Source: Bacteroidota bacterium (GTDB lineage: Bacteria; Bacteroidota; Bacteroidia; NS11-12g; UBA9320). Taken from it: a stretch of 64,000 bases of DNA. The stretch covers positions 62,001 through 126,000 of the forward strand of contig CANIKO010000009.1 of the NCBI GenBank assembly GCA_947468275.1, in the 5' to 3' direction. The position numbers and the translations under genes were made by a program. Below are positions 9,738 through 19,139 of the stretch, piece by piece (within the stretch, counting starts at the first letter, position 1; each line of letters starts with the position of its first letter). The notes under the pieces were generated by a model that was given only the letters and a program-made list of their open reading frames with translations, did no database searches and was not told where the DNA came from.

Positions 9738-11984
9738 TTGACACAATCATCCTCTCAATCCCTTGCTACCCTTGAACAAGCAACAACTCTTGGACTATTG
9801 CCTGAAGAATTCGAACAAATCAAAAGCATTTTAGGCCGAACCCCCAATTTTACTGAACTCTCTATTTATTCAGTGATGTGGAGTGAGCATTGTTCATATA
9901 AAAATTCCATCACTTGGCTTAAGACTCTGCCAAAGGAAGGCCCGATGATGCTAGCCAAAGCCGGTGAAGAAAATGCAGGTTTGGTAGATATTGGCGATGG
10001 ATTGGCCGTGTGTTTTAAAATAGAAAGCCATAACCACCCGAGTGTAATTGAGCCCTACCAAGGTGCCGCCACCGGAGTTGGTGGAATAAACCGTGATATT
10101 TTCAGTATGGGCGCACGACCTATTGCGCAATTAAATTCATTGCGTTTTGGAAATATAAATACCGACCGAACCAAGTGGCTAGTAAAAGGGGTCGTAAAAG
10201 GAATTGGAGATTATGGAAATGCCTTTGGAATACCAACCGTAGGTGGTGAAGTATATTTTGATGATTGCTACGAAACCAATATTTTGGTAAATGCCATGAG
10301 TGTGGGGATTGCCAAAATTGGGAAAACCATTAGTGCTGTAGCCGACGGACCGGGCAATCCGGTATATATTTTTGGAGCCGCAACCGGAAAAGACGGAATC
10401 CATGGAGCCGCCTTTGCTAGCAAGGATATTTCGGAAGACAGTATTAACGATTTACCATCCGTGCAAGTTGGCGACCCTTTCTGGGAAAAATTAATTTTGG
10501 AAGCCTCGATGGAATTATTGGATACCGATTCAGTAGTTGGTATGCAGGATATGGGCGCTGCAGGAATAACTTGCAGCACAGCCGAAATGGCCGCCAAAAG
10601 CGGAACGGGAATGAAAATTCAGTTGGACAAAGTACCCATGCGGCAAGCCGATATGAAAGGCTGGGAAATTTTGCTGAGCGAGAGTCAGGAACGCATGTTG
10701 GTTATTTTGCACAAAGGAAGAGAGCAAAAAGCCATCGATATCTTTAAAAAATGGGATTTAACCTATGCGTGCATTGGTGAAGTAACCGATACTGGACGTG
10801 TGGAATATTTCATGAACGGCCAACTCGAAGCAGATATTCCTGCTGAAAGTTTAGCGCTTGGAGGCGGAACACCAGTATACCACCGCGAATGGGCCGAACC
10901 GGCTTATATTTCTGAAAATAAAAAATTTGATATTAACTCCGTTTCGGATGTTAAGGGAGATTTAAAAGATGTTGCAAAATTTCTAATCCAACTTCCAAAT
11001 ATAGCTAGTAAGCAATGGGTTTATAACCAATACGACAGTATGGTGGGAACGGTAAATCAAAGTACCAACCGTCCAAGCGATGCCGCTATAGTTATGGTAA
11101 AGGGAACCAATAAATCATTGGCATTAACCGTGGATTGCAACAGCCGCTATGTATGGGCCGACCCTGAAGTGGGTTGCGCTATTGCTGTGGCTGAAGCAGC
11201 ACGTAATATCGTTTGTTCAGGTGGTGTGCCAAGCGGTGTTACCAATTGTTTAAACTTTGGAAATCCTTACGACAAAGGCGTTTATTACCAGTTTAAAAAT
11301 TCCATTGATGGAATGGGCCGTGCCTGCCGCAAGTTTGAAACCCCAGTGACAGGTGGTAATGTGAGTTTTTATAACCAAAGTACAGAAGGCGAAGCGGTGT
11401 TCCCAACCCCTACAATTGGAATGGTAGGAATTATTGAAAAACCTGAACACATTATGACCCTTGATTTTAAAAATGAAGGGGATTTAATTTATCTTTTGGG
11501 TGAAAGCAAAAACGACATTGCCTCATCGCAATACCTTGCTAAATATCGAAAGGTAAACAGTAGCCCTGCTCCGTATTTTGATTTAGATAAGGAATATAAT
11601 CTTCAACAAGTAACCTATAACCTAATAACAAATTACCATCTTCAAAGTTGCCACGACTTAAGCGAAGGAGGACTTTTCATAGCTTTGTTTGAAAGTGCCA
11701 AGCACCGTGGATTGGGTTTTGAAATTACGACCGATAAAAACTTCAGAACCGACGCCTTTTTATTTGGTGAAGCTCAAAGCCGCATCGTGGTTTCTATAAA
11801 ACCTGAGAAAAAAACTAGTTTTGAAAACGAACTTCAAAAATCGGGAACTTCTTTCCTTCAATTAGGAAAAGTTAAAGGTTCTGATATTTTGGTAGACGGA
11901 ACCTTGGTAGGTTCATTAAAGGATTACGAAACCCTTTATGACAATGCGATAGGGGATATTATTGAAGGAAATAAATTTTTTTAA
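9738..11984 (+). CDS. purL: Phosphoribosylformylglycinamidine synthase, PurL subunit
   Basis: The synthetase subunit that converts FGAR, ATP and ammonia to FGAM in purine synthesis, acting with PurQ and PurS in the cytosol. At 748 aa it is the small-type PurL that lacks the glutaminase domain. The N-terminal EHCSYKNS motif (residues 50-57) binds nucleotide, and the IESHNHPS segment near residue 95 and the glycine-rich GGNVSF segment of the second AIR-synthase half are present. The start appears to be TTG (MTQSS), with a -7 box just upstream. purQ and purS are not in the window. Confidence 0.96.
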   Translation: MTQSSSQSLATLEQATTLGLLPEEFEQIKSILGRTPNFTELSIYSVMWSEHCSYKNSITWLKTLPKEGPMMLAKAGEENAGLVDIGDGLAVCFKIESHNHPSVIEPYQGAATGVGGINRDIFSMGARPIAQLNSLRFGNINTDRTKWLVKGVVKGIGDYGNAFGIPTVGGEVYFDDCYETNILVNAMSVGIAKIGKTISAVADGPGNPVYIFGAATGKDGIHGAAFASKDISEDSINDLPSVQVGDPFWEKLILEASMELLDTDSVVGMQDMGAAGITCSTAEMAAKSGTGMKIQLDKVPMRQADMKGWEILLSESQERMLVILHKGREQKAIDIFKKWDLTYACIGEVTDTGRVEYFMNGQLEADIPAESLALGGGTPVYHREWAEPAYISENKKFDINSVSDVKGDLKDVAKFLIQLPNIASKQWVYNQYDSMVGTVNQSTNRPSDAAIVMVKGTNKSLALTVDCNSRYVWADPEVGCAIAVAEAARNIVCSGGVPSGVTNCLNFGNPYDKGVYYQFKNSIDGMGRACRKFETPVTGGNVSFYNQSTEGEAVFPTPTIGMVGIIEKPEHIMTLDFKNEGDLIYLLGESKNDIASSQYLAKYRKVNSSPAPYFDLDKEYNLQQVTYNLITNYHLQSCHDLSEGGLFIALFESAKHRGLGFEITTDKNFRTDAFLFGEAQSRIVVSIKPEKKTSFENELQKSGTSFLQLGKVKGSDILVDGTLVGSLKDYETLYDNAIGDIIEGNKFF

Positions 11985-12034
11985 ACGTCAAATATTTTTG
12001 GTCGGTTTTTTACCACTGATTGAGAATTAAAAAC

Positions 12035-13093
12035 TCACCTCAGAACAGTTATAGTGCCTTTTAAGAAATGTTTTTCATCGTTGGTATCCTTGCATTCTAT
12101 CTGATACCAATATACTCCCTGAATAACTAGTTCTTTCTTGTAGCTTCCATCCCAACCTTTGGTTGGATCTTCCGTTTCAAACATTTTTTCGCCCCAACGG
12201 TTAAAAATTTCAAGTCGGTAGGTTTTAATTTTTATGTTTCCACCCCAGGTAAAAATATCGTTGCTCCCATTCTTGTCCGCTGAAATAACATTGGGAACAA
12301 AAATATACATCGGGCAACTGTCCTTTAAATTAATTTGGTCGGAGGCACTGCATCCATCCGAATTAATTACGGTAACGGAATAATCACCGCTTGTAAGCAC
12401 CGAAATGGATTGCGAAGTTTCATTATTGGGCAGCCACAGATACGATGAATATCCCGGCCCTGCGTCAAGAATAGCAGGATTATCACCACAAATAAATCGG
12501 TCGGGGCCTAAATCTACGGTGGCTTTTGCCCCTCGTGTTACAGTTATTAGCTTTGTTTGGCTATCGCAAGCCACGCAGTTGGTGCATTTGTATGAAAAAT
12601 CGTCAATAATAAAAACACTTACGCCATAAGTACCCGGCAAATTAATAGTGATATTTCGCGTCGTTTGCCCACTAGGTATCCATTTATATCTAACCAAAGA
12701 ATTGGTGGCATTACCAGCATCCAGAGTTAGGTTTACGGGGCCGCATAAGGCGGTATCTCTCAAAGATGGCATTTGCACTTTTCCGTCAAACACTTTAATT
12801 ATGAATTTGTGAACACTATCTTTTGCATTATTGTAGGAAACCTTGCAGTTGGCGGTATACACACCAATGGTATTGTAAGGAACGGGGCCGCAAACACTAT
12901 CCGTTAATTTTCCAGAAAATGACGTGCCGGTAAGTGTCCATTGCCAGGCAATGGCATTTCCTGTTATGGTTTTAATACTAAAAACAATGTTTCTGATATC
13001 TTTACAAATGGTTATGGTATCAGGCGTTTGGGCGTTTAGCCGCAATCCTCCAAAAGTTGAGAAGAATAAAATGAGTAAGAGTTTGGTTCTCAT
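12035..13093 (-). CDS. Exported protein with a type B T9SS sorting domain (CHU_C)
   Basis: A 352-aa exported protein. A signal peptide ends near LRLNAQ (residue 22). Two or three Ig/PKD-like beta domains follow, with paired cysteines (for example CTNCVACDSQ). The C-terminal 90 residues form the gliding-motility-associated CHU_C domain: FVPNVIS near residue 267, IFNRWGEKMF, GWDGSYK and a final GTITVLR strand. This is the type B signal recognised by the type IX secretion system, so the protein is likely secreted or attached to the surface. Its biological role is unknown. Confidence 0.9.
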   Translation of the reverse strand: MRTKLLLILFFSTFGGLRLNAQTPDTITICKDIRNIVFSIKTITGNAIAWQWTLTGTSFSGKLTDSVCGPVPYNTIGVYTANCKVSYNNAKDSVHKFIIKVFDGKVQMPSLRDTALCGPVNLTLDAGNATNSLVRYKWIPSGQTTRNITINLPGTYGVSVFIIDDFSYKCTNCVACDSQTKLITVTRGAKATVDLGPDRFICGDNPAILDAGPGYSSYLWLPNNETSQSISVLTSGDYSVTVINSDGCSASDQINLKDSCPMYIFVPNVISADKNGSNDIFTWGGNIKIKTYRLEIFNRWGEKMFETEDPTKGWDGSYKKELVIQGVYWYQIECKDTNDEKHFLKGTITVLR

Positions 13094-13177
13094 TTTTCCT
13101 GAGTTTGAATTTCAGAGCAAATGTAAAATATTAATTTGGAAATGGAGATTAATAAAAATGAGGGGAAGATTATAACC

Positions 13178-13247
13178 TTATCGGTCGGTGTCTTCACCGG
13201 CCGAAATTCCATTAAATTGTTTCGTTTGGTGGGACACCAACCGATAA
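13178..13247. repeat. Imperfect inverted repeat between 13.17 and 13.25 kb
   Basis: The arms TTATCGGTCGGTGTC (13178-13192) and GACACCAACCGATAA (13233-13247) pair with one mismatch, and inner CACCGGCCGAAA and TTTCGTTTGGTG continue the pairing imperfectly. The element could form a long hairpin between the small 13.3-kb gene and the T9SS cargo gene. It may end transcription of the small gene or be a REP-like repeat. Confidence 0.5.
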
Positions 13248-13252
13248 AATGA

Positions 13253-13471
13253 TTAGACTTTTCTTATTTCTCTAGAATACACTGTGCCATCGGAATGAGT
13301 ATAGAATTTAAATAGTTTTTTATTCTTAAATTTTAAATGCCATTTAGGTTCAGGGTCAACCTTTCCCCAATCAATATCATCTTCATCATCAAAAAATGGT
13401 AACCCATTTTTATCTACATCGTCATAAAGTTTTTGCATTTCCGCAAGTCTTTCTTTTGATAATTTTTCCAT
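13253..13471 (-). CDS. Small acidic hypothetical protein
   Basis: A 72-aa protein I do not recognise. It starts at an ATG, has a charged N-terminal helix (about residues 1-20), an acidic stretch DDEDDID near residue 28 and a basic aromatic C-terminus with KNKKLFKFYTHSDG. No signal peptide or membrane segment is present. The composition looks coding, and it sits alone between a hairpin and a 160-bp gap next to the defence-like cluster. Confidence 0.5.
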   Translation of the reverse strand: MEKLSKERLAEMQKLYDDVDKNGLPFFDDEDDIDWGKVDPEPKWHLKFKNKKLFKFYTHSDGTVYSREIRKV

Positions 13472-13632
13472 TAACGAATATAGTCATTTTTGTTCATATT
13501 TCTTAGCTCAATATGCCTCTAAAGACTGATGGCACTAGTAATCTTTCATATATGGCATCTTGCAAAAATGAATACCTGTGTCATTAAAGATAGTCAACTG
13601 AGAGGTCAGCCAACAGCAATTTAAGGATTGAT

Positions 13633-14202
13633 TTAACAGCTATTCTTATTTATTTCCGTTGAACCATATTTTTTGAAAAGACTTTCAAAATTTTGAAAAG
13701 ACTCTAAGGAGGAATATATTTTTTTAAATTCTGTAATTGATGCTTCGAATTTTTCATGAAGATTATCAACAGAAACACAATATGAATTTGAGAGATCCTT
13801 TCGCTTAATTAAAAACCCTTTGGAACGAGTTAAAATAAATTTATATTCCTTACTATTCTTACCCTTGCTAAATAAACCAAAGCTATGGAGTAAAGAGTTT
13901 CTCAATTGATATAATTCCTCTTTGTATTTACTGTCAATAAATTTTTCGGTGTATTTTATGAAACGTGAACGAGAGTTTTCAAAAGAATCATCACCGCAAT
14001 AAAATTTAGCCAAAAGATCTATCCCTCCAAGAATCCCCATCGTCCCTGGCCAAATTGCAATATATTCTATTTTAATACTAGGATCATTTGGGTTTTTACC
14101 AAAACAAGTATTTATATCACGACGTAATAATGAAAGATTACTAAAGCAAATCTTATTTTCGACATTTTTATCATAATCGAAAAAGAAATCATCATCTGTC
14201 AT
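13633..14202 (-). CDS. Hypothetical protein with a HEPN-like RNSLLH motif
   Basis: A protein of about 189 aa, mostly helical, with no signal peptide. I place the start at the second ATG (MTDDDFFF); the longer frame adds 18 hydrophobic residues that look spurious. The segment LYQLRNSLLHSFGLFSK contains the R-x4-H pattern (R then H five residues later) of HEPN ribonuclease domains. HEPN proteins often act in toxin-antitoxin or anti-phage systems, and this gene lies next to a nuclease-helicase and a RelE pair. The HEPN assignment is my inference from one motif and the context. Confidence 0.55.
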   Translation of the reverse strand: MTDDDFFFDYDKNVENKICFSNLSLLRRDINTCFGKNPNDPSIKIEYIAIWPGTMGILGGIDLLAKFYCGDDSFENSRSRFIKYTEKFIDSKYKEELYQLRNSLLHSFGLFSKGKNSKEYKFILTRSKGFLIKRKDLSNSYCVSVDNLHEKFEASITEFKKIYSSLESFQNFESLFKKYGSTEINKNSC

Positions 14203-14256
14203 GGTTAATTTAAAAATTAAAATTGGAGAATAGTAAACGATACTTTTAATAAACAC

Positions 14257-14469
14257 AAATGTAATTAAACACCTGAGTTTATTAACTAACTATTAATTAT
14301 AGTCGGTGTTAGGTAAGAAGATTTAAATGTAAAAAAGTAAACAGTATTTACTTTTTTGCATTTAATAACTGAAATGGTAGAACATATCAATTAAATACTC
14401 GATGACTTAATAGTAAAAATGTTTTATAAATTTTTGTTCTATATAATGAGAATTTTTTATAATTGTTGG
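14257..14469. other. AT-rich gap upstream of the HEPN-like gene
   Basis: This gap of about 210 bp is very AT-rich and shows no open reading frame, strong hairpin or repeat that I can support. It presumably holds the promoter of the HEPN-like gene and the end of the helicase transcript. Confidence 0.5.
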
Positions 14470-17415
14470 TTATTTCTTACCAAAAAAATCTGCCCAACCT
14501 TTCCAACCTTTATCTTTATAAACGCGATTAACTGCGTTTGGAATATCTATCGGAAGTATATGTTGCTTTATAAAAGTTCTCCATTCTTTTGCTGATTTAA
14601 TTCCATTCTGCTTGACAAATTCTTTTACTTCGGAAAACGTTCTATATTTTTTATCTTTATTTGACAGATTGTTATTTCCTAAAAAATCACCCATACCTTT
14701 CCAACCATCACTTTTGTAAACTCTCTCTGGCTTTGAAGGAATGTTTTTAGGATTTAGCCCTGCTTTGGTAAATTCTAACCAATCTTTTCTGGATTTAAAA
14801 TTTAAATTTTTAGCATATTTTTTCGAATCTTCAAATGAAATATACTCTCTTTTTTGAGGTGCAATGATTCCATTTCCAAGCCAATCACCAATAGATAGCC
14901 ATCCTTGATTTTTGTATTTTACCCACGGAGTTTTGGGTAAATCATTTGGTAATTTACCTGAACTACAAAATAATCTCCATTCTTTGCCACTTCCCAATTT
15001 AAGAGACCTTGCAAAGGTTCTTGCCTTATCGAAATTTCTGAATGATTTATTTTGGTCTGCAATTCTTCCTGTACCTAACCAATCACCCCAACTTTTCCAT
15101 CCAGAACCCCCATAAACTACGTTTGGACTTTGTGGGATATCATCTGGTTTTTGAATAGATTTACAATATATCCGCCATTCTTTAACACTATTTAAATTTA
15201 ATTTTCTTACAAACGTTTGAGCTTCTATAAAATCTCTATACTCTCTATCATTATTCGATGAATTACCTGTATCAAGCCAATCACCCCAACTTTTCCATCC
15301 AATATTTTTATAAATCAAATGAGGATTAGTAGTAATATCAAAAGGTTTTTTATTTGAAATACAATATTCTCGCCACCCTTGAACATTTTTTAGTTTCAAT
15401 AAATGAACAAACTCCCTTGCCTCTTCAAACGGCATCCAACTTAACTTAGCCAGTTTATTCCAGGTTGTTAATTGTATGGTATCAATTAAGTCCTTCTCAT
15501 TTATTTCATCACCAATCTGTACATCAATATCAAATTGGATTAAGCCATCTTTTTTATTAGCAATCTTGCCTTTGCTGATGTCTTTAAAATATTCAATAAT
15601 CCGCTCGTCATTGGAGGCTAAGGCTCTTAGGGTGCTTAGTATTTCTTTAAATTCAGCACTTTCTATTATTTCCTCTTTTGTGGTGGAGTTGGTAAAAACC
15701 GGTAAAATAACATAGCCAAACTTTTTGCCGACTTTTTTCCGCAAAGCCCTTCCCACGGCTTGCACAATATCCACGGTGCTTTTGCGCGGGTCGGCAAATA
15801 ATACACAATCAATATTGGGCACATCTATTCCTTCGGTTAAGCATTTGGCATTGGTAATAATTCCTTTGTCGGTTGCGGCAAATTCATCCACCACTTTGCT
15901 TCGCTTGGAAGTAGGCATGGAACCCGACACATGGTAGGATTGAACCGCAGCAAAACTTGGGTAGGCAGTACTAAATACCGATTGACTTTGCTCAAAAGCC
16001 TCTGCCTTTTTAATACTTGAATGAAAGGTAACGGCATGATGAATGGGGTATTCCGTCATGGCTTTTCGCAAAGCAATTAAGGAAGCTAACGACCGGGCTT
16101 CGGTTTCACTGTCCCATTCTTTGCCGGTAGGTTTTACAAAGGCATTTTTATCTATCAGTTTTTTTACTTCCTCATTAGAAATAAAAAGGGTTATAATTCT
16201 ATAGTCGGATAAAATACCAATGTCTATGGCTTCCTTAAACGATAGCTGACTAAATGTTTCGCCATAAACGTCCAAATCATCCATGCTCAAAACGGTATCC
16301 GAAGCTCCTGCATACCGGCGTTCGGTGGCGGTCATAAAAATCCGTTTGGCAATCGTTATATTCTTATCAAATAATAAATGACTAAATAGTTTATCCTGAA
16401 CCCCAACCGTTTTATGGGCTTCATCCATAATTCCCAAATCAAAATTATGGTTGGCCATCTTACAAGCTTCAGCAATGGTTTTGCCCGATTGATAGGTGGT
16501 AAAAATTATGGTTTTGTTTTTAGCATTTTCCTTAAGCCAATCAGCTATTATAGCTTTGTTGGTAACACAAGGAACCCCAATTTCATTGGTATGAATCACC
16601 ACATCATCGTTTTTGCCAATGCCTTCATCACTGCATACACACAGCCATGAAACGGTATCATTATTGGCTACCGTTTCTCTTAAATAAACTTCCAAAGTTT
16701 GTTTAACCAACGAAAGAGAAGGAACGGCTACGATTATCCGTTTTGCCTTTAGTTCCTTAGTAATCCAATAACCTGTTAAACTTTTACCTGCACCACAAGG
16801 AAACACTAATTTCCCTCGGGTGTTATTTTCTTTTAAAAAATAATCCTTTGCTTCTTTTAAGGCTGCTTTTTGATGAGGTTTTGGTTTAAAAGGTTCGAGT
16901 TTACTTGCTTTACCTGAAAGCTCGTTTCTTAACCACTCAAAGAACTGTCCATCCAATTTTCTCCATTCATCCGAATTGCAAAAACCAATATTGCTTTTCC
17001 CATGATATATTTTGGCATAATCATCTACCGTTGTGCAAACCAAACAGTAGGAAATATTCTCGGCAATGCCAGTGCTTAATGAAACAAAGGTAGAAATAGC
17101 CCGGTGAGATAATCGCTGTTCTTCGTCCTGAAGGTATTTGCATTGTATGGCCCAATAGGTTCCTTCAAAAGTTTCAGCAATCAGGTCAATGCCTTGGTCG
17201 TTTAGAGGTAAATTTAGTTTTTTTAGAACCGAAGGAGGAACTTCATTTTGCAGCCAAACTTGTTTCAGTTTGGTTTTATAAACAGGATTATATTGTAAAT
17301 AATATTTGGTTAATTCTTCAAAAGCCTTCCCTTTTTCAAGTTTGGTTTTGGTTTCAAGAACGTTTTTGAAATCGTTCCAAGAATTGATAGATGATATAAA
17401 CGATTTAAAATTCAT
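14470..17415 (-). CDS. Restriction-type PD-(D/E)XK nuclease fused to SF2 helicase with five C-terminal repeats
   Basis: A 981-aa probable DNA-processing enzyme. Residues about 25-150 resemble an Mrr/PD-(D/E)XK nuclease, with GID (D77) and the QxK variant QCK (91-93). The SF2 helicase follows: Walker A PCGAGKS (206-212), MDEAH (330-334), MTATERR (361-367) and the arginine-finger motif QAVGRALR (552-559). From about residue 660 to the end come five repeats of 65-67 aa, each ending in a GW-x-x-W/M/I-x-D-W/F-L/F motif (at 706, 772, 838, 904 and 970). These resemble the repeat unit described for some phage integrases and helicase-associated domains. No methyltransferase gene is nearby. Role inferred: restriction or other anti-phage defence. 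Confidence 0.82.
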   Translation of the reverse strand: MNFKSFISSINSWNDFKNVLETKTKLEKGKAFEELTKYYLQYNPVYKTKLKQVWLQNEVPPSVLKKLNLPLNDQGIDLIAETFEGTYWAIQCKYLQDEEQRLSHRAISTFVSLSTGIAENISYCLVCTTVDDYAKIYHGKSNIGFCNSDEWRKLDGQFFEWLRNELSGKASKLEPFKPKPHQKAALKEAKDYFLKENNTRGKLVFPCGAGKSLTGYWITKELKAKRIIVAVPSLSLVKQTLEVYLRETVANNDTVSWLCVCSDEGIGKNDDVVIHTNEIGVPCVTNKAIIADWLKENAKNKTIIFTTYQSGKTIAEACKMANHNFDLGIMDEAHKTVGVQDKLFSHLLFDKNITIAKRIFMTATERRYAGASDTVLSMDDLDVYGETFSQLSFKEAIDIGILSDYRIITLFISNEEVKKLIDKNAFVKPTGKEWDSETEARSLASLIALRKAMTEYPIHHAVTFHSSIKKAEAFEQSQSVFSTAYPSFAAVQSYHVSGSMPTSKRSKVVDEFAATDKGIITNAKCLTEGIDVPNIDCVLFADPRKSTVDIVQAVGRALRKKVGKKFGYVILPVFTNSTTKEEIIESAEFKEILSTLRALASNDERIIEYFKDISKGKIANKKDGLIQFDIDVQIGDEINEKDLIDTIQLTTWNKLAKLSWMPFEEAREFVHLLKLKNVQGWREYCISNKKPFDITTNPHLIYKNIGWKSWGDWLDTGNSSNNDREYRDFIEAQTFVRKLNLNSVKEWRIYCKSIQKPDDIPQSPNVVYGGSGWKSWGDWLGTGRIADQNKSFRNFDKARTFARSLKLGSGKEWRLFCSSGKLPNDLPKTPWVKYKNQGWLSIGDWLGNGIIAPQKREYISFEDSKKYAKNLNFKSRKDWLEFTKAGLNPKNIPSKPERVYKSDGWKGMGDFLGNNNLSNKDKKYRTFSEVKEFVKQNGIKSAKEWRTFIKQHILPIDIPNAVNRVYKDKGWKGWADFFGKK

Positions 17416-17432
17416 AGATAAATTCTATAAAA

Positions 17433-17702
17433 TCAGGAATACACATCTTTGCGATGACCAACTTTAATTATTAAAATCTCTACCTCTTCAGCATTAACCT
17501 GATAGATGACCCGGTAGTTGCCAACCCTAATTCTAAAATAATCGTCTTCCGATGTTTTTAATTTTTTGTAACCGGCAGGATAAGGATTTGTTGCAAGCTG
17601 GTGAATAGATTTGATTAGTTTCTGATAATCGCGTGAAGGAAGAACCTTCACTTCTTTAGCAAAAGACTTATATAGTTTTATTTTATAAGTCAACTCCGGC
17701 AA
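17433..17702 (-). CDS. RelE/ParE-family toxin
   Basis: An 89-aa toxin of the RelE/ParE superfamily. Typical landmarks are KEVKVLPSRDYQKLIKSI in the N-terminal helices, the YFRIRVGNYRVIYQV strand pair and VGHRKDVYS at the C-terminus. Members are mRNA interferases or gyrase poisons; the basic residues and KVGHRKDVY ending favour a RelE-type mRNA interferase, but this is not certain. It overlaps the preceding small gene by 20 bp, which fits an antitoxin-toxin operon. Confidence 0.88.
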   Translation of the reverse strand: MPELTYKIKLYKSFAKEVKVLPSRDYQKLIKSIHQLATNPYPAGYKKLKTSEDDYFRIRVGNYRVIYQVNAEEVEILIIKVGHRKDVYS

Positions 17703-17916
17703 TTTTTTTTATACCTCTTCGCTTATTTTCTGTAGTAATAAATTCATTGAAATCTAAGGTTTCTTCGCCTTTGCGTTTTTCAATATCAATTAAATCTATG
17801 ATATCTTCCAAAAGCTCATACCAAGAAGCATCGGTTTTTTTTAAATCGAGCTGAAGGTATCGGTTCTTGCCCTTTCCGTCTTTAATAATTTTCGCCCCTG
17901 GATTTTTTAATTGCAT
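17683..17916 (-). CDS. Putative antitoxin of the RelE pair
   Basis: A 77-aa acidic/basic protein with the predicted antitoxin layout: a short N-terminal beta segment (NRYLQLDLK), then helices (ELLEDIIDLIDIEKR) and a flexible charged C-terminus. I do not recognise a named DNA-binding family. The call rests on size, position immediately upstream of the toxin and the 20-bp overlap. Confidence 0.75.
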   Translation of the reverse strand: MQLKNPGAKIIKDGKGKNRYLQLDLKKTDASWYELLEDIIDLIDIEKRKGEETLDFNEFITTENKRRGIKKIAGVDL

Positions 17917-17959
17917 AATACAAAGCTAATAAAAACAATATTTAAAAATTATCCTTTTC

Positions 17960-18298
17960 TTAAAACTTCAAAACCTTTCCCTTCTCTTTCAGTAATTTTT
18001 TGGCTTCCTTCCAATCAGGCATCTTATCTGCTTCATAGGTATACGTTGCTATTTGTGTAGCAATGGCAGCACTTTCTTTCATTGCTTGCAAATGGGCTCC
18101 TGATTTAGCAAAATTTTTAACATCTTCCTCGGTTTCCCATGCTGAAAGGGTGTAATGCATATACCCAAATCCGGTATTTTTCATTTTGATAAATCCTTTT
18201 TGAGTTTTGGATTGTTTCATTACCCGCATTCCATGCCATGAAAGGTGGAAAAAATTCCAAAGCTTTCTAAGTCTAAGAGAGGTTACAGTTACTATCAT
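17960..18298 (-). CDS. Small dimeric alpha-beta-barrel protein (DUF3291/monooxygenase-like)
   Basis: A 112-aa protein with the strand order of antibiotic-biosynthesis-monooxygenase or DUF3291-like barrels: MIVTVTSLRLR at the start, then FGYMHYTLSAWETEEDVKNFAKSGAHLQAM, which is the typical strand-helix-H segment. The substrate is unknown, and no active-site residue can be pinned. It starts 31 bp after the FkbM methyltransferase stop on the same strand. Confidence 0.65.
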   Translation of the reverse strand: MIVTVTSLRLRKLWNFFHLSWHGMRVMKQSKTQKGFIKMKNTGFGYMHYTLSAWETEEDVKNFAKSGAHLQAMKESAAIATQIATYTYEADKMPDWKEAKKLLKEKGKVLKF

Positions 18299-18329
18299 GT
18301 TTTTTCAGCTCTTAAATCAGACAAAATAC

Positions 18330-19073
18330 TTAATTAGCTGTCACCAAAATATTCTTGTATTCCTCCAATACCCATGTTTCATAGGCCGGGATATTTTTTT
18401 CATCAAAGGGTAAAAGATTTTCCTTTTCCAAAAACTGAATTTTAAGTCCTAATGATTTTATAACTTCGCAAAACTGAGCCACTGAACTACCGGCAGCATG
18501 CAAGCCATGTGGCCAAAATTCTAATAACAACTTGATTTCAGGATTGGCTTTGATAGTTTTTTCCATGCCTTTAAGGGCCGAAACTTCAAACCCCTGAATA
18601 TCCATTTTAATCACGTTTACTATAAAACCACCCTTCACATATTCGTCAATAGATATTGACTCTATCACATCAATGGATTCATATTCACCGACCGGATAGG
18701 TGCGATGGTCTACGTTTAGGTCTTTAGATTTATACACATTTAAAGTTCCTGATTTGTCACTCACCGCCTTATTATTCAAAACCACATTTACCAATTGTCC
18801 GGTGTTTTTTCTCAGGTGTTTAAAATTAATTACATCAGGCTCAAAGGAATGCACTTTGCCATAGGTTCCAGTATATTTAGATAATATTTTAGAGTAAAAA
18901 CCAATATTGGCTCCAATATCGAGAATGGTATCACCGGGTGTGATTATTTTTTTTAAATAGTTAATTTCATCCGCATCCTGCCGGTTTTTAAAAATAGGAT
19001 AGATAAAATTATACAACGGATAAAAGTGCTTATAAAGCAAATTGCCAATTTGAATAGAGAGTGGTTTTGACAT
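18330..19073 (-). CDS. FkbM family SAM-dependent methyltransferase
   Basis: A 247-aa cytosolic methyltransferase. The SAM site is DTILDIGANIGFYS (48-61), and the FkbM-specific VIKMDIQGFE segment with its acidic pair lies near residue 175. Family members methylate sugars or small molecules; the acceptor is unknown. Its start is divergent from the PPIase gene. Confidence 0.9.
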   Translation of the reverse strand: MSKPLSIQIGNLLYKHFYPLYNFIYPIFKNRQDADEINYLKKIITPGDTILDIGANIGFYSKILSKYTGTYGKVHSFEPDVINFKHLRKNTGQLVNVVLNNKAVSDKSGTLNVYKSKDLNVDHRTYPVGEYESIDVIESISIDEYVKGGFIVNVIKMDIQGFEVSALKGMEKTIKANPEIKLLLEFWPHGLHAAGSSVAQFCEVIKSLGLKIQFLEKENLLPFDEKNIPAYETWVLEEYKNILVTAN

Positions 19074-19101
19074 GTTGGCAAAAATAAAGTCTTGAAACCA
19101 T

Positions 19102-19109
19102 TATCTTTG
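19102..19109 (+). promoter_or_regulatory. Probable -7 promoter box of the PPIase-pgk pair
   Basis: TATCTTTG matches TAnnTTTG exactly and lies 30 bp upstream of the chosen PPIase ATG. That position argues against the alternative TTG start at 19092, which would lie upstream of the promoter box. Confidence 0.6.
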
Positions 19110-19139
19110 CACAACTCAATTTTAAACATCATTTATAGT

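Noticed and set aside
14470-15400. CRISPR-like or DNA-level tandem repeats in the helicase C-terminus
   Set aside because: The repeats are protein repeats with diverged DNA; spacing of about 200 bp and absence of identical units exclude CRISPR.
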